From positions 1 to 13,442 of the forward strand of contig JBEPVN010000064.1 of assembly GCA_041691015.1 (NCBI GenBank): 13,442 nucleotides of DNA, read 5' to 3'. The notes under the pieces were generated by a model. The model had not been told where the DNA came from. It did not search any database and worked only from the letters and a program-made list of their open reading frames with translations. Within the stretch, counting starts at the first letter, position 1, and each line of letters opens with the position of its first letter. Position numbers and translations under genes: made by a program. The stretch comes from JBBSJT01 sp041691015 (GTDB taxonomy: Bacteria; Chlamydiota; Chlamydiia; Chlamydiales; Parachlamydiaceae). Below are positions 1 to 7,318 of the stretch, piece by piece.

Positions 1-55
1 ATTTTGCCTCGCCAGAGTATTGTGGGTTAAAAAAAACCTGTCATACTGTCAAGCT
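1..55. repeat. Direct repeat copy A (3' flank of the first small exported-protein gene)
   Basis: These 55 bases are identical to 726-780, at an offset of 725 bp. Both copies lie just downstream (minus strand) of a small paralogous gene, so they mark a tandem duplication of gene plus 3' flank. They contain the right arm of the inverted repeat described at 693-786; the matching left arm of this copy would lie outside the window. Confidence 0.9.
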
Positions 56-73
56 TAAGACCCCGTAACACAC

Positions 74-634
74 TTATTTGATGTTGGAAGCAGGTGCCGG
101 TATCTCGCCCTTCAATATTTTTACAGCATCCTCAAAGGTTTCGGACTCACGAGACTTATAAGTATACTTATTCTCAGGATTATTCGTTGAAAATTTTATA
201 TTACCATCAGCAGCTGTTACTACAGACAAATCAGGATGAACATAACCTCTTCCATCAGGTTCAATAATAAAAATAATAATATCGACATGTTTCGTATCGA
301 ACGGGTAAACTTCTAAGTACGGCCGGATTTCTTCATTTTGATTTATTTCTGTTAAAAAATCTTCCACACAATCAACAGCTATTTTCCTTGCTTCATTTTT
401 TTTTATTGGACCATTAACTTGAAAGCTAAAACCGATCAACCTCACACACCCCATCATACCTTCAGTAATACCAACAAGCTTCATATCGTATCTTTTTGCT
501 AAACGCTGCGATGCACTTTTTATCAAATGATCTACAGCCTTATCATAAGGTTGCGCTTTATATGGCTCGTTTGTAGGGGTTTTTAAAGATATAATACAAA
601 AAAGTGCTAAAATTAGTATTAATAATATTTTCAT
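74..634 (-). CDS. Small exported protein, paralogue of the neighbouring gene; candidate immunity or partner protein
   Basis: I do not recognise a named family. The 186-residue product begins with a strongly hydrophobic stretch (residues 2-17) after Met-Lys, so it is probably exported or membrane-anchored; there is no clean lipobox. The rest is soluble and mixed alpha/beta in character, with conserved blocks shared with the next gene: LVGITEGMMG (about residues 53-62), KKNEAR (78-83), IRPYLEV (103-109), HPDLSVVTA, and an almost identical C-terminus ETFEDAVKILKGEIP. Identity with the paralogue at 798-1355 is about 60%. It is the third gene in the minus-strand order RHS toxin, copy 2, copy 1. 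Its upstream SD is weak (AAGAAA), unlike the strong SD of copy 2, so expression may be lower. Immunity function is inferred only from position behind an RHS toxin; a secretion partner or accessory effector are alternatives. Confidence 0.8.
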   Translation of the reverse strand: MKILLILILALFCIISLKTPTNEPYKAQPYDKAVDHLIKSASQRLAKRYDMKLVGITEGMMGCVRLIGFSFQVNGPIKKNEARKIAVDCVEDFLTEINQNEEIRPYLEVYPFDTKHVDIIIFIIEPDGRGYVHPDLSVVTAADGNIKFSTNNPENKYTYKSRESETFEDAVKILKGEIPAPASNIK

Positions 635-692
635 TTTTATTTCTTATCTTTTTCTTGAAATTTATCTATTTGTTCCTGCGAAGAGCTATAGT

Positions 693-786
693 GGCCCTAG
701 CTTGACAGTATGACAGTTTTTTTTTATTTTGCCTCGCCAGAGTATTGTGGGTTAAAAAAAACCTGTCATACTGTCAAGCTAGGGCC
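693..786. repeat. Long near-perfect inverted repeat (94 bp) between the two paralogues
   Basis: The left arm begins GGCCCTAGCTTGACAGTATG at 693 and runs through a T-tract to about 725. The right arm (754-786) is its reverse complement apart from one extra C and the T-tract length. The loop of about 28 bases (726-753) carries the start of the 55-bp direct repeat. It lies just downstream of the gene ending at 798, so it could help end transcription. However, the T-run sits inside the stem rather than after it, so it is not a standard intrinsic terminator. A MITE-like or REP-like palindromic element is the alternative. Confidence 0.85.
726..780. repeat. Direct repeat copy B (3' flank of the second small exported-protein gene)
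   Basis: Identical over 55 bases to positions 1-55. It occupies the loop and most of the right arm of the 693-786 inverted repeat. Together with copy A it shows that the small gene and its 3' flank were duplicated as a unit of about 725 bp. Confidence 0.9.
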
Positions 787-797
787 CCGTAACGCAC

Positions 798-1355
798 TTA
801 TTTGATGTTGGAAGCAGGTACAGGAATCTCACCCTTCAATATTTTTACAGCATCCTCAAACGTTTCTTCTTCTTCACATTTAAACTTATATTTTTTTTCA
901 GAATCATTTGTATTATAATATATTTTTCTATGACTGGCCGTTACAACACTCAAATTTGGATGGCAATCAACTTCATCAATAGGATCAATAAATAAAAATA
1001 TTTCCACATGATTAGTATCGAATGGAAAGACCTCCAAATATGGGCGTATTTTTTCCTCTTGATTAATGTCAGCTAAAAGGTCCTGGACACAATCAACCAC
1101 CATTGTCCTGGCTTCATTTTTTTTCATTTGTCTAAATATTTGAAAGCTAAAACCAATCAATTTTACGCTGCCCATCATGCCTTCAGTGATTCCTACCAAT
1201 CTCATGTTATGTTTTTTTTCTAACCGTTTTGAAGATCTTGTTATCAAATCATCAACGATTTGATCGTATGGCATTTTTTTATAGGGATTTGAAGAAAATG
1301 TATAATAAGGTGCTATGCAAATGAGCGCTAAAATTAATACTAATAATATTTTCAT
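798..1355 (-). CDS. Small exported protein translationally coupled to the RHS toxin; candidate immunity or partner protein
   Basis: The 185-residue product has an N-terminal hydrophobic segment (residues 3-16), consistent with export, followed by a soluble domain with the same conserved blocks as the 74-634 copy (LVGITEGMMG, IRPYLEVFPFDT, HPNLSVVTA, the ETFEDAVKILKGEIP tail). The ATG lies only two bases after the TAA of the RHS gene, and its SD (GGAGGA, five bases upstream of the ATG) is formed by the final two Gly codons of that gene. Translation is therefore almost certainly coupled. In RHS systems the gene directly after the toxin tip usually encodes the cognate immunity protein, which is the basis for the proposed role. 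No family recognised; the envelope location would fit a toxin acting outside the cytoplasm. Confidence 0.85.
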   Translation of the reverse strand: MKILLVLILALICIAPYYTFSSNPYKKMPYDQIVDDLITRSSKRLEKKHNMRLVGITEGMMGSVKLIGFSFQIFRQMKKNEARTMVVDCVQDLLADINQEEKIRPYLEVFPFDTNHVEIFLFIDPIDEVDCHPNLSVVTASHRKIYYNTNDSEKKYKFKCEEEETFEDAVKILKGEIPVPASNIK

Positions 1356-1357
1356 TT

Positions 1358-4300
1358 TTATCCTCCGTATTTTTTAATAAAGTTACTAATATATGGTTGC
1401 ATTACTTTCTCATAAGTAGGGCTTTGAAAGTCGTGATCAAACACAGGTGCGTCAGCATGGGGTTTTAACCTAATAGTTGTATCCCGGCAAGCTCTCTTCC
1501 CTTTTCTATCAATCAAGGGAACAAAATCTCTTTCGCTTGTATAATGCACCACAGATCCACAGAGTTCTCTATTAACATATGCTGCTGGCGCTATAGCTAA
1601 TACATGAATGCGGGCTCTTAGTTCCGGAGGAAAGCTCATCAATGCATTCCTTACATGTATCACCCCTTGACTATGACAAATTTGCAATATACGCGCATCA
1701 GATGAACTTGATAATGCCTTATTCCAGATTTTATGGAGCTTACGAACAGGTTTTGTAGCAACATATCCTAAAAGATTTCTTATTGATTCTTTTAAATCCT
1801 CAGGGGTGCTGTAGGTTTTATTATAACAAAATACCATCTCAACGCCGCCTGCCGCTTGAGAAATTACTTCTGCATGGGCCATACCTTCCAAGTATTCTGT
1901 ACGCATGCCATTAATAAAACAATTATGTACATTCGGAATACGAATTTTATTATAAGTTAAATATGTAATTCTCGATTTTTCATTTGAATTCTTTTCATAT
2001 TCCTTATCATGAGTAATTTGAGGTTCAGATTCAGTATTAAAAAATCTAGTTGCACTATTTATTACCCTTTCTGCGTTTGATACCATTTCTTCTGCTACAT
2101 CTATGCATCTTTGAAAAACCATAGTTTGAGTTTTATGAATCACCCTTCTGGCCCCTTCCGCAAATCTCTCCCTAAATCCTACAGCTTCAAGACCATAAAG
2201 ATCGATATTGGAGAGCGGATTGTTCATCACATAAGCATACAAATTAGGTCCGCCCTCAAAACCAATCGGATCTGGACTTATCCAAACTCGTGCCAAACTA
2301 TCATAATACCTTCTGCCAAAATTTGCAAACCCTGATTCGGTATCGATTCGTTTACTTGAAAAGCGCCAAGGATTTAAAGCGTAGCTTCGCTCAATTTCAA
2401 TTCCGTCGCCATCAAAGATTTTTTCCTCGCCAAATGCAGAATATTTGTAATCTTCGAACACTTGCGATGTTTTTGCATCGATCAGGGAAATGATATTGCC
2501 ATTATGGTCATGTCTTGGATAAAAAAGCTTCTCCTGCATTTCAATTAAGACAGTAGCTCCAATCTCAGCCCCTTTACCAGTTCCAAGAGTTCTAAACTCT
2601 TTTAATTCTCCCACACTATCGTATGAGCCGACTTCGTTTTGACCAAAATAGAGGTAATTGCTGATTTCAACAACTTTTTCACCCTGTTTATGCGTTTTTG
2701 ATAAACGCCTGTTAAAGCTGTCATAACTATAAAGATATTCCCCTTCATCAAATTTTAGACTGGTTAAGCGATCGAGCGTGTCGTATTGGTATTGTTTTTT
2801 ACCGTCTGCAATCCTGTTACCATTGCCATCGTATGAATAGATGTTCGTCTTAGTTTTAAGGAGCTGATTTAAGCTGTTAATTTCATGTTGAGTTTCATCT
2901 TGTTGGACGCAATTATTAGCTGAGTCATGCACATAGGTATGTTTGAAAGAACCATCCTCTGATTTTAACTGATTTAAATCGTCGTAGGTAAACTTGACTT
3001 CCGTGCCATTTTTATTTATCTTTATGATGTTATGCAGCGCATCATATTCGATTTCTTCTGAAAAGTTTTTTGATTTTTGAGATGCCAATTGCCCAGATAA
3101 ATGGTATTGGTATGTTGTGAACTCATCCTTCGAGGAATTTTTTTCTTCCAAAAGATGTCCTGCAAGATCATATTTTACATAATCATGCGAAAAGATAGAT
3201 GTCCCATTATTAAGCTTTCGTTCCACACTTCTTAAATAAAGCGGATCATAGCGATAACAAACAGATGATTCATCTTGTAATTTGACAATTAATGGCCTGC
3301 TAACTCTGTCATAAGTATAATCTACAGTAATACCTGTTCCTAAAACTTCCCGAACCATTCTGTCTGAAGAATCGTAAGTGCGATACGTCGTTTGATTATT
3401 GACATGATCTATGGATTTCTCCAAATTCCCATTCAAATCATACTCATAGCTATAAGAAAAAGATTGATTTAATGCTTTAATGGTTTTTAGCCGCTGAAAT
3501 TCATCGTATGATTCCAAAATCTGCTGACCATCTGGCTTGATCGTTGCAATTTTTTCATCAAATGCATTGTATTTGAATTCTGTGAATTTCTGCTCTGTTG
3601 TTCCTGCAGCCTCAACCAAAGCAATAAGGCAATTAGATGTATTGTAAACAAACTTAGTGAGTACTTTTCGAATAGTTTTTTCTAAAGCAATTGCGGTTTC
3701 AAGCGTGAAAACAACATTTCCAGTAGCATCATACCCAATTTCTTTTTTGAAAATTTCAGCACTTGAAGTGTTTTTTTTGAGGATTGTTTCTGGTTTTCCA
3801 TAAATATTCATCTCGGTAATAGTCTGAATACCGAGCGCATTTTCTTCCGTGACTTTTAGTATGCGCTGTCCGTGCTTGTTATAAGCATTTCTGTCATAGA
3901 TAAAATGTGTTGTATTGCCTTCTGGATCAATGATCTTGACAGGGTCATTGCAGGCATTAAAAACTGTTTTTGTAATGGAAATCCTGCCGTCCTGATTTAA
4001 AATCACTTCGGATTTGTTGCCAAAACAATCGTAGGTAAATTTTGCTTGAGATAACAAGTTTCCGAGATTATCTTCAAGGCGCTCTTCGACGACACGATTT
4101 AAAACATCAAAAGTATTTGTTTTAACACGGAAGTTTAGCTCATCCGTCCACTCCTTGGTTTTGTGGAGCCTTTGGAGTTCGTCATAGGCATATTCAGTGC
4201 GCGCATCATTTTTTGTGACTGATACGAGCTGCCCTGCATAATTATAAGAATAATGCGTGGTGGTACCTTTTGCGTCAGTATCTGTAATTTTATGAAAACT

Positions 4301-6745
4301 ATTGTATGTGCTACTTGTCGAATTTAAAAAAATTCCTGAACTCGAATAGCATTCCTTCTTTAAAAGCCTTCCAAAAGCATCATGCTCATAAAATGTCACA
4401 AGCCCATTTTTAGCGACGGATTTTTTAATCGTTCCTTCATCATTGTACTCAAAGCTTTCTACAACTCCATTTGAGGCAATTGTTACAGGCTGTCCTCTTG
4501 CACTATATGTTGTTTTAACAACATTGCCACGTGGGTCGGTTAATTTTACCACATTTCCCAAAGTGTCATATTTTTTTGTAACCATTGGGGTAATTACATG
4601 TCCCATCGGATCGATGTATGTTGGAAAACATGTTTTCGACAATCTGCCAAAATCGTCATATTCATGGACGGTTTTTAGACCAAACTCATCAATTTCTGCT
4701 ATAAGTAAACCCAAAACATCATATTCATAAGAAGTGCAAAGAGTAGTTCCATCATCATACTGCTTTGTTTCTTTAATCAACCTTCCTGCAAAATCGTACA
4801 AATAACTCAAACTCAAATTTTGATGAGGAATGCGCATTGTTTCAAGCTCATCATTTTGGTTGTAAGTCATGTATTTTTTTTCGCCGTAGGAGTTTTGCTC
4901 CAAAATAACCTTATTATGTGCGTTATATTCAAAATATTCGATAAATCTTAAATTCACATTTGCATCATAAGTCTCCTGAGATATGAGATCTCCTTGAAAC
5001 GAATAAAAATTCTTTACTCGTTTTGATAAATGATAACATCCTGTAGTTAGATCTACGTAGTATTCATCTACAAGAATCGGAAGGCCAATCGGAATTTCTG
5101 TTTGGTTCAACGTTTTGGTGATTTTTCTCATCGTCACGTGAGTCAAATCATTTTTATCTTCAGTTATTCCGTCATCTACAATTAACGAAATAAGTAATCC
5201 ATTTTGGTCATATTCATAAAATTCGCGGATTTTAAGATTTCCATGCTCGAACGTAAGCTTTTTATCCATCAAGGATCGTGCTGGCTCATACCCATAGCGT
5301 ATGGTTTTCCCCTCCGGAAAGATTTCTTCTAAAAGAAGGTCTCTGCCATCATCTGAATGCTTATAACAAATGGAATAAGAATTGACGCATTCTGGAACTA
5401 AAACTTTCCTGCGTTCGCTAAAACTTAATTTTATGGGACCGCCTTGAAGCGCTCCATAAAAGCAATTTTGCGTTAAATTTCCTCTTGCATCATAACTAAA
5501 ACTTCTTGCGGCAATGATATTATTTTTTTCGTCCTGAATGTATTGATAAAGTAAATCTCCATCCTTACTCCAAATGAAGCGGTCTTTTGAATAAAGATTA
5601 GTCCCTTGATATTTACAGATTGAATCAATGCGCAAATCACTTAAATAATTATAAACCGTTAATTGTCCTTTTGCATTGTAAACATGTGTAGCCCCATTGA
5701 TCAAATTGCCAAACCTATCATTATTGTAAAGATAATCAAATGCATGCGTTACAATGGGTGTTGCATCGCGGCCAACTGGTGCAAGCAGTCTCTTAACTCT
5801 TCCACTAGATTTTGAAGAATAATCGTTGTACTCGATTGCTAAAAATCGATTATTTGGCATTAACTTTTTTGTCATGCGCGCTTGATCATCGTACTGATAG
5901 GCCTCATAAGGGGCGTTTGGCCGTACAACGTGCTCAATGCGGTAATTGTTCCAAAATTTCTTCAAGCCATAAATGATTTTTCTTCCATCGCTTGCCTCAA
6001 TTTCAAAAATTGGGTTAGCTTGAAGTGCGGCAGTTGTTTTATTTTCAAATTTAATCCAGGAAAACCATGTTCTTTTTGATGCGTCCATGGCTCTAACATC
6101 TGTTATATTTCGATTACGGTAATTATACGTAAATATGTTTCCATTCGATCTTTTTTCTTCAATCAACTTGTAAGTTTCGCCTGTATCACTATTCAACGAG
6201 TAATCTTTTGCAAAACAGAATTCATGCTCTGCTTTTACATACAATTCCTTCAGCTCAAAATTACTTTGGATTCTGACATTTTTAAGATGATTGCGTGCAG
6301 AAATTATGCCTGTACCTATATTCGTGTAGCCTTTACCTAATTCTTCAACATATCTATATCTTAAATTGCTTTTCCCATTTTTTTCGGCAACCCAAGATCC
6401 TGAGAATTTAGCTGTTCGTCCGCTTTTATTTGCGTAAGTTGCGTACAGGTTCTCGTTTTCTTCTCCATACGTGATATGAATTTTACTCTCTTGGTTATGT
6501 CTCCAGCCGAAAAATCCTTCTTCATTGTTGCTTGCGCTAGAATACAATCGTTCGATGGTAAGTGCTTCTGGACCTTTCAAAATAAGATCACATGAGGACT
6601 CTAAAAAATCCCCTGAAATAGCACTGACACAGTTATTTATAATGGATGGGGACCCGCCATCAGTGTTTGAAAGCGGAAGAGCATTTTCAGAGTATGCTAG
6701 TAATGGAAAATATAGAAATAATAAATAATTAATGAATCGATACAT
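1358..6745 (-). CDS. Secreted RHS/YD-repeat protein with C-terminal DUF687-like alpha/beta-hydrolase domain
   Basis: The product is a 1795-residue RHS-type toxin or effector. I chose the ATG at 6745 over an upstream in-frame start at 6856 because it begins a typical signal peptide (MYRFINYLLFLYFPLLAYS) and follows a possible SD (AAGG). Order of parts: signal peptide 1-19; a DUF6531-like entry region (SGDFLESSCDLILKGPEALT, 44-63); many YD repeats (YDxxGRL type, about 200-1450) expected to form the RHS shell; the conserved RHS core end (RYYDSLARVWISPDPIGF); and the boundary motif P-x4-D-x2-G-L ending at residue 1519. The last 276 residues are the variable tip. It contains a nucleophile-elbow-like ICHSQG (Ser1692), a later ERDFVPLID (Asp1740) and FDHDFQSPTY (His1771), a possible Ser-Asp-His triad. 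FINGMR and HVLAIAPAAY match my memory of chlamydial DUF687 proteins. Target unknown; lipase or esterase activity is an inference. A weak promoter (TTGCAA, 17 bp, TATCTA on the minus strand, 6782-6810) may lie upstream. Confidence 0.92.
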   Translation of the reverse strand: MYRFINYLLFLYFPLLAYSENALPLSNTDGGSPSIINNCVSAISGDFLESSCDLILKGPEALTIERLYSSASNNEEGFFGWRHNQESKIHITYGEENENLYATYANKSGRTAKFSGSWVAEKNGKSNLRYRYVEELGKGYTNIGTGIISARNHLKNVRIQSNFELKELYVKAEHEFCFAKDYSLNSDTGETYKLIEEKRSNGNIFTYNYRNRNITDVRAMDASKRTWFSWIKFENKTTAALQANPIFEIEASDGRKIIYGLKKFWNNYRIEHVVRPNAPYEAYQYDDQARMTKKLMPNNRFLAIEYNDYSSKSSGRVKRLLAPVGRDATPIVTHAFDYLYNNDRFGNLINGATHVYNAKGQLTVYNYLSDLRIDSICKYQGTNLYSKDRFIWSKDGDLLYQYIQDEKNNIIAARSFSYDARGNLTQNCFYGALQGGPIKLSFSERRKVLVPECVNSYSICYKHSDDGRDLLLEEIFPEGKTIRYGYEPARSLMDKKLTFEHGNLKIREFYEYDQNGLLISLIVDDGITEDKNDLTHVTMRKITKTLNQTEIPIGLPILVDEYYVDLTTGCYHLSKRVKNFYSFQGDLISQETYDANVNLRFIEYFEYNAHNKVILEQNSYGEKKYMTYNQNDELETMRIPHQNLSLSYLYDFAGRLIKETKQYDDGTTLCTSYEYDVLGLLIAEIDEFGLKTVHEYDDFGRLSKTCFPTYIDPMGHVITPMVTKKYDTLGNVVKLTDPRGNVVKTTYSARGQPVTIASNGVVESFEYNDEGTIKKSVAKNGLVTFYEHDAFGRLLKKECYSSSGIFLNSTSSTYNSFHKITDTDAKGTTTHYSYNYAGQLVSVTKNDARTEYAYDELQRLHKTKEWTDELNFRVKTNTFDVLNRVVEERLEDNLGNLLSQAKFTYDCFGNKSEVILNQDGRISITKTVFNACNDPVKIIDPEGNTTHFIYDRNAYNKHGQRILKVTEENALGIQTITEMNIYGKPETILKKNTSSAEIFKKEIGYDATGNVVFTLETAIALEKTIRKVLTKFVYNTSNCLIALVEAAGTTEQKFTEFKYNAFDEKIATIKPDGQQILESYDEFQRLKTIKALNQSFSYSYEYDLNGNLEKSIDHVNNQTTYRTYDSSDRMVREVLGTGITVDYTYDRVSRPLIVKLQDESSVCYRYDPLYLRSVERKLNNGTSIFSHDYVKYDLAGHLLEEKNSSKDEFTTYQYHLSGQLASQKSKNFSEEIEYDALHNIIKINKNGTEVKFTYDDLNQLKSEDGSFKHTYVHDSANNCVQQDETQHEINSLNQLLKTKTNIYSYDGNGNRIADGKKQYQYDTLDRLTSLKFDEGEYLYSYDSFNRRLSKTHKQGEKVVEISNYLYFGQNEVGSYDSVGELKEFRTLGTGKGAEIGATVLIEMQEKLFYPRHDHNGNIISLIDAKTSQVFEDYKYSAFGEEKIFDGDGIEIERSYALNPWRFSSKRIDTESGFANFGRRYYDSLARVWISPDPIGFEGGPNLYAYVMNNPLSNIDLYGLEAVGFRERFAEGARRVIHKTQTMVFQRCIDVAEEMVSNAERVINSATRFFNTESEPQITHDKEYEKNSNEKSRITYLTYNKIRIPNVHNCFINGMRTEYLEGMAHAEVISQAAGGVEMVFCYNKTYSTPEDLKESIRNLLGYVATKPVRKLHKIWNKALSSSSDARILQICHSQGVIHVRNALMSFPPELRARIHVLAIAPAAYVNRELCGSVVHYTSERDFVPLIDRKGKRACRDTTIRLKPHADAPVFDHDFQSPTYEKVMQPYISNFIKKYGG
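1361..1366 (-). promoter_or_regulatory. Shine-Dalgarno for the 798-1355 gene embedded in the RHS stop region
   Basis: On the minus strand the last RHS codons GGA GGA are followed by TAA, two A residues and the ATG of the next gene. The GGAGGA is thus both the C-terminal Gly-Gly of the toxin and an ideal SD five bases from the start. This arrangement points to translational coupling of toxin and partner. Confidence 0.85.
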
Positions 6746-6839
6746 ACGTTTTAATGCTACCTTATAATCAAAAAACGTATATAGATAACAAGCTGGATTA
6801 TTTTTTGCAAGAAGTATCGCTAAATTGTTACTGATCTCC

Positions 6840-7196
6840 CTACTCGTTATCCTCATCGTCTTCCTTTACATGAAAACGATGGTAAAGACGATGTATGACC
6901 GGCGCAAAAAGCATAGCCATCAAAAATAAAAAGAAAATGCCGCTAAAAAGAGCGTAGCTGCCGGCAAATAGCTTCCCAGCGTCTGTTTTTAACTCTTGTA
7001 TTGGTCCCATTCCAGACAAGATCATCGCAGCATTTACGTAAGAATCAATCCACGGCATTTCTTCATAGTAATGATATCCCCACATTCCAAAACCAAGACA
7101 TACCGTAATTAAAATGCACCCGACACCTAAATTAAGAAAAAGCCTTCCAATAAATATAGATAATGACGCAATTTTATCTTGTTTAGTTTCAAACAT
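6840..7196 (-). CDS. Small two-helix membrane protein with ion-channel-like pore layout
   Basis: The 118-residue product has TM1 at about 17-40, a re-entrant or amphipathic segment at 48-65 (WIDSYVNAAMILSGMGP), TM2 at about 78-102, and an acidic C-terminal tail (KEDDEDNE). This is the TM1-pore helix-TM2 layout of 2TM potassium channels, and TDAGKLFAGSYALFSGI resembles the post-filter segment of K2P channels. However, SGMGP replaces the T-x-G-Y-G filter, so K+ selectivity is not supported. I recall similar short uncharacterised proteins in other bacteria. The ATG at 7196 is preferred over an in-frame start at 7319 because of an AGGAG nine bases upstream and because the extension is low-complexity Lys/Phe-rich. 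It is transcribed divergently from the pyruvyl transferase operon and ends 94 bp upstream of the RHS gene, so it could also be co-transcribed with that gene. Confidence 0.8.
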   Translation of the reverse strand: MFETKQDKIASLSIFIGRLFLNLGVGCILITVCLGFGMWGYHYYEEMPWIDSYVNAAMILSGMGPIQELKTDAGKLFAGSYALFSGIFFLFLMAMLFAPVIHRLYHRFHVKEDDEDNE

Positions 7197-7205
7197 AAAT
7201 CGACG

Positions 7206-7210
7206 CTCCT
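7206..7210 (-). promoter_or_regulatory. Shine-Dalgarno deciding the start of the small membrane protein
   Basis: AGGAG on the minus strand, nine bases before the ATG at 7196. No comparable site precedes the alternative start at 7319, so the shorter form is chosen. Confidence 0.7.
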
Positions 7211-7254
7211 TTTTTTTATTTCTCTTTATAACCGAAAAAATAAATAAAAAAAAC

Positions 7255-7283
7255 TTGAAAAATTTATTATTTAAACCAATACT
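7255..7283 (+). promoter_or_regulatory. Candidate sigma-70-like promoter of the glycan operon
   Basis: TTGAAA at 7255-7260 (5 of 6 to the -35 consensus), a 17-bp spacer and AATACT at 7278-7283 (4 of 6 to the -10 consensus) give a predicted start near 7290, about 29 bases before the ATG at 7319. An SD-like AGGGGA follows at 7308-7313. AT-rich DNA yields such matches by chance, so this is only a candidate. Confidence 0.4.
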
Positions 7284-7318
7284 GGAAATTTTCAACCAAA
7301 ATAAAAAAGGGGAAGCCA

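Noticed and set aside
693..786. Classical rho-independent terminator
   Set aside because: The T-tract is paired inside the stem, and neither strand has a T-run after the closing arm; kept as an inverted repeat.
74..1355. Lipoprotein assignment for the two small exported proteins
   Set aside because: A Cys follows the hydrophobic segment (LALFC, LALIC), but the residue before it is Phe or Ile, which does not fit a lipobox.
2111..6728. Plus-strand reading frames within the RHS gene
   Set aside because: Short shadows opposite a continuous 1795-codon gene with clear YD repeats.
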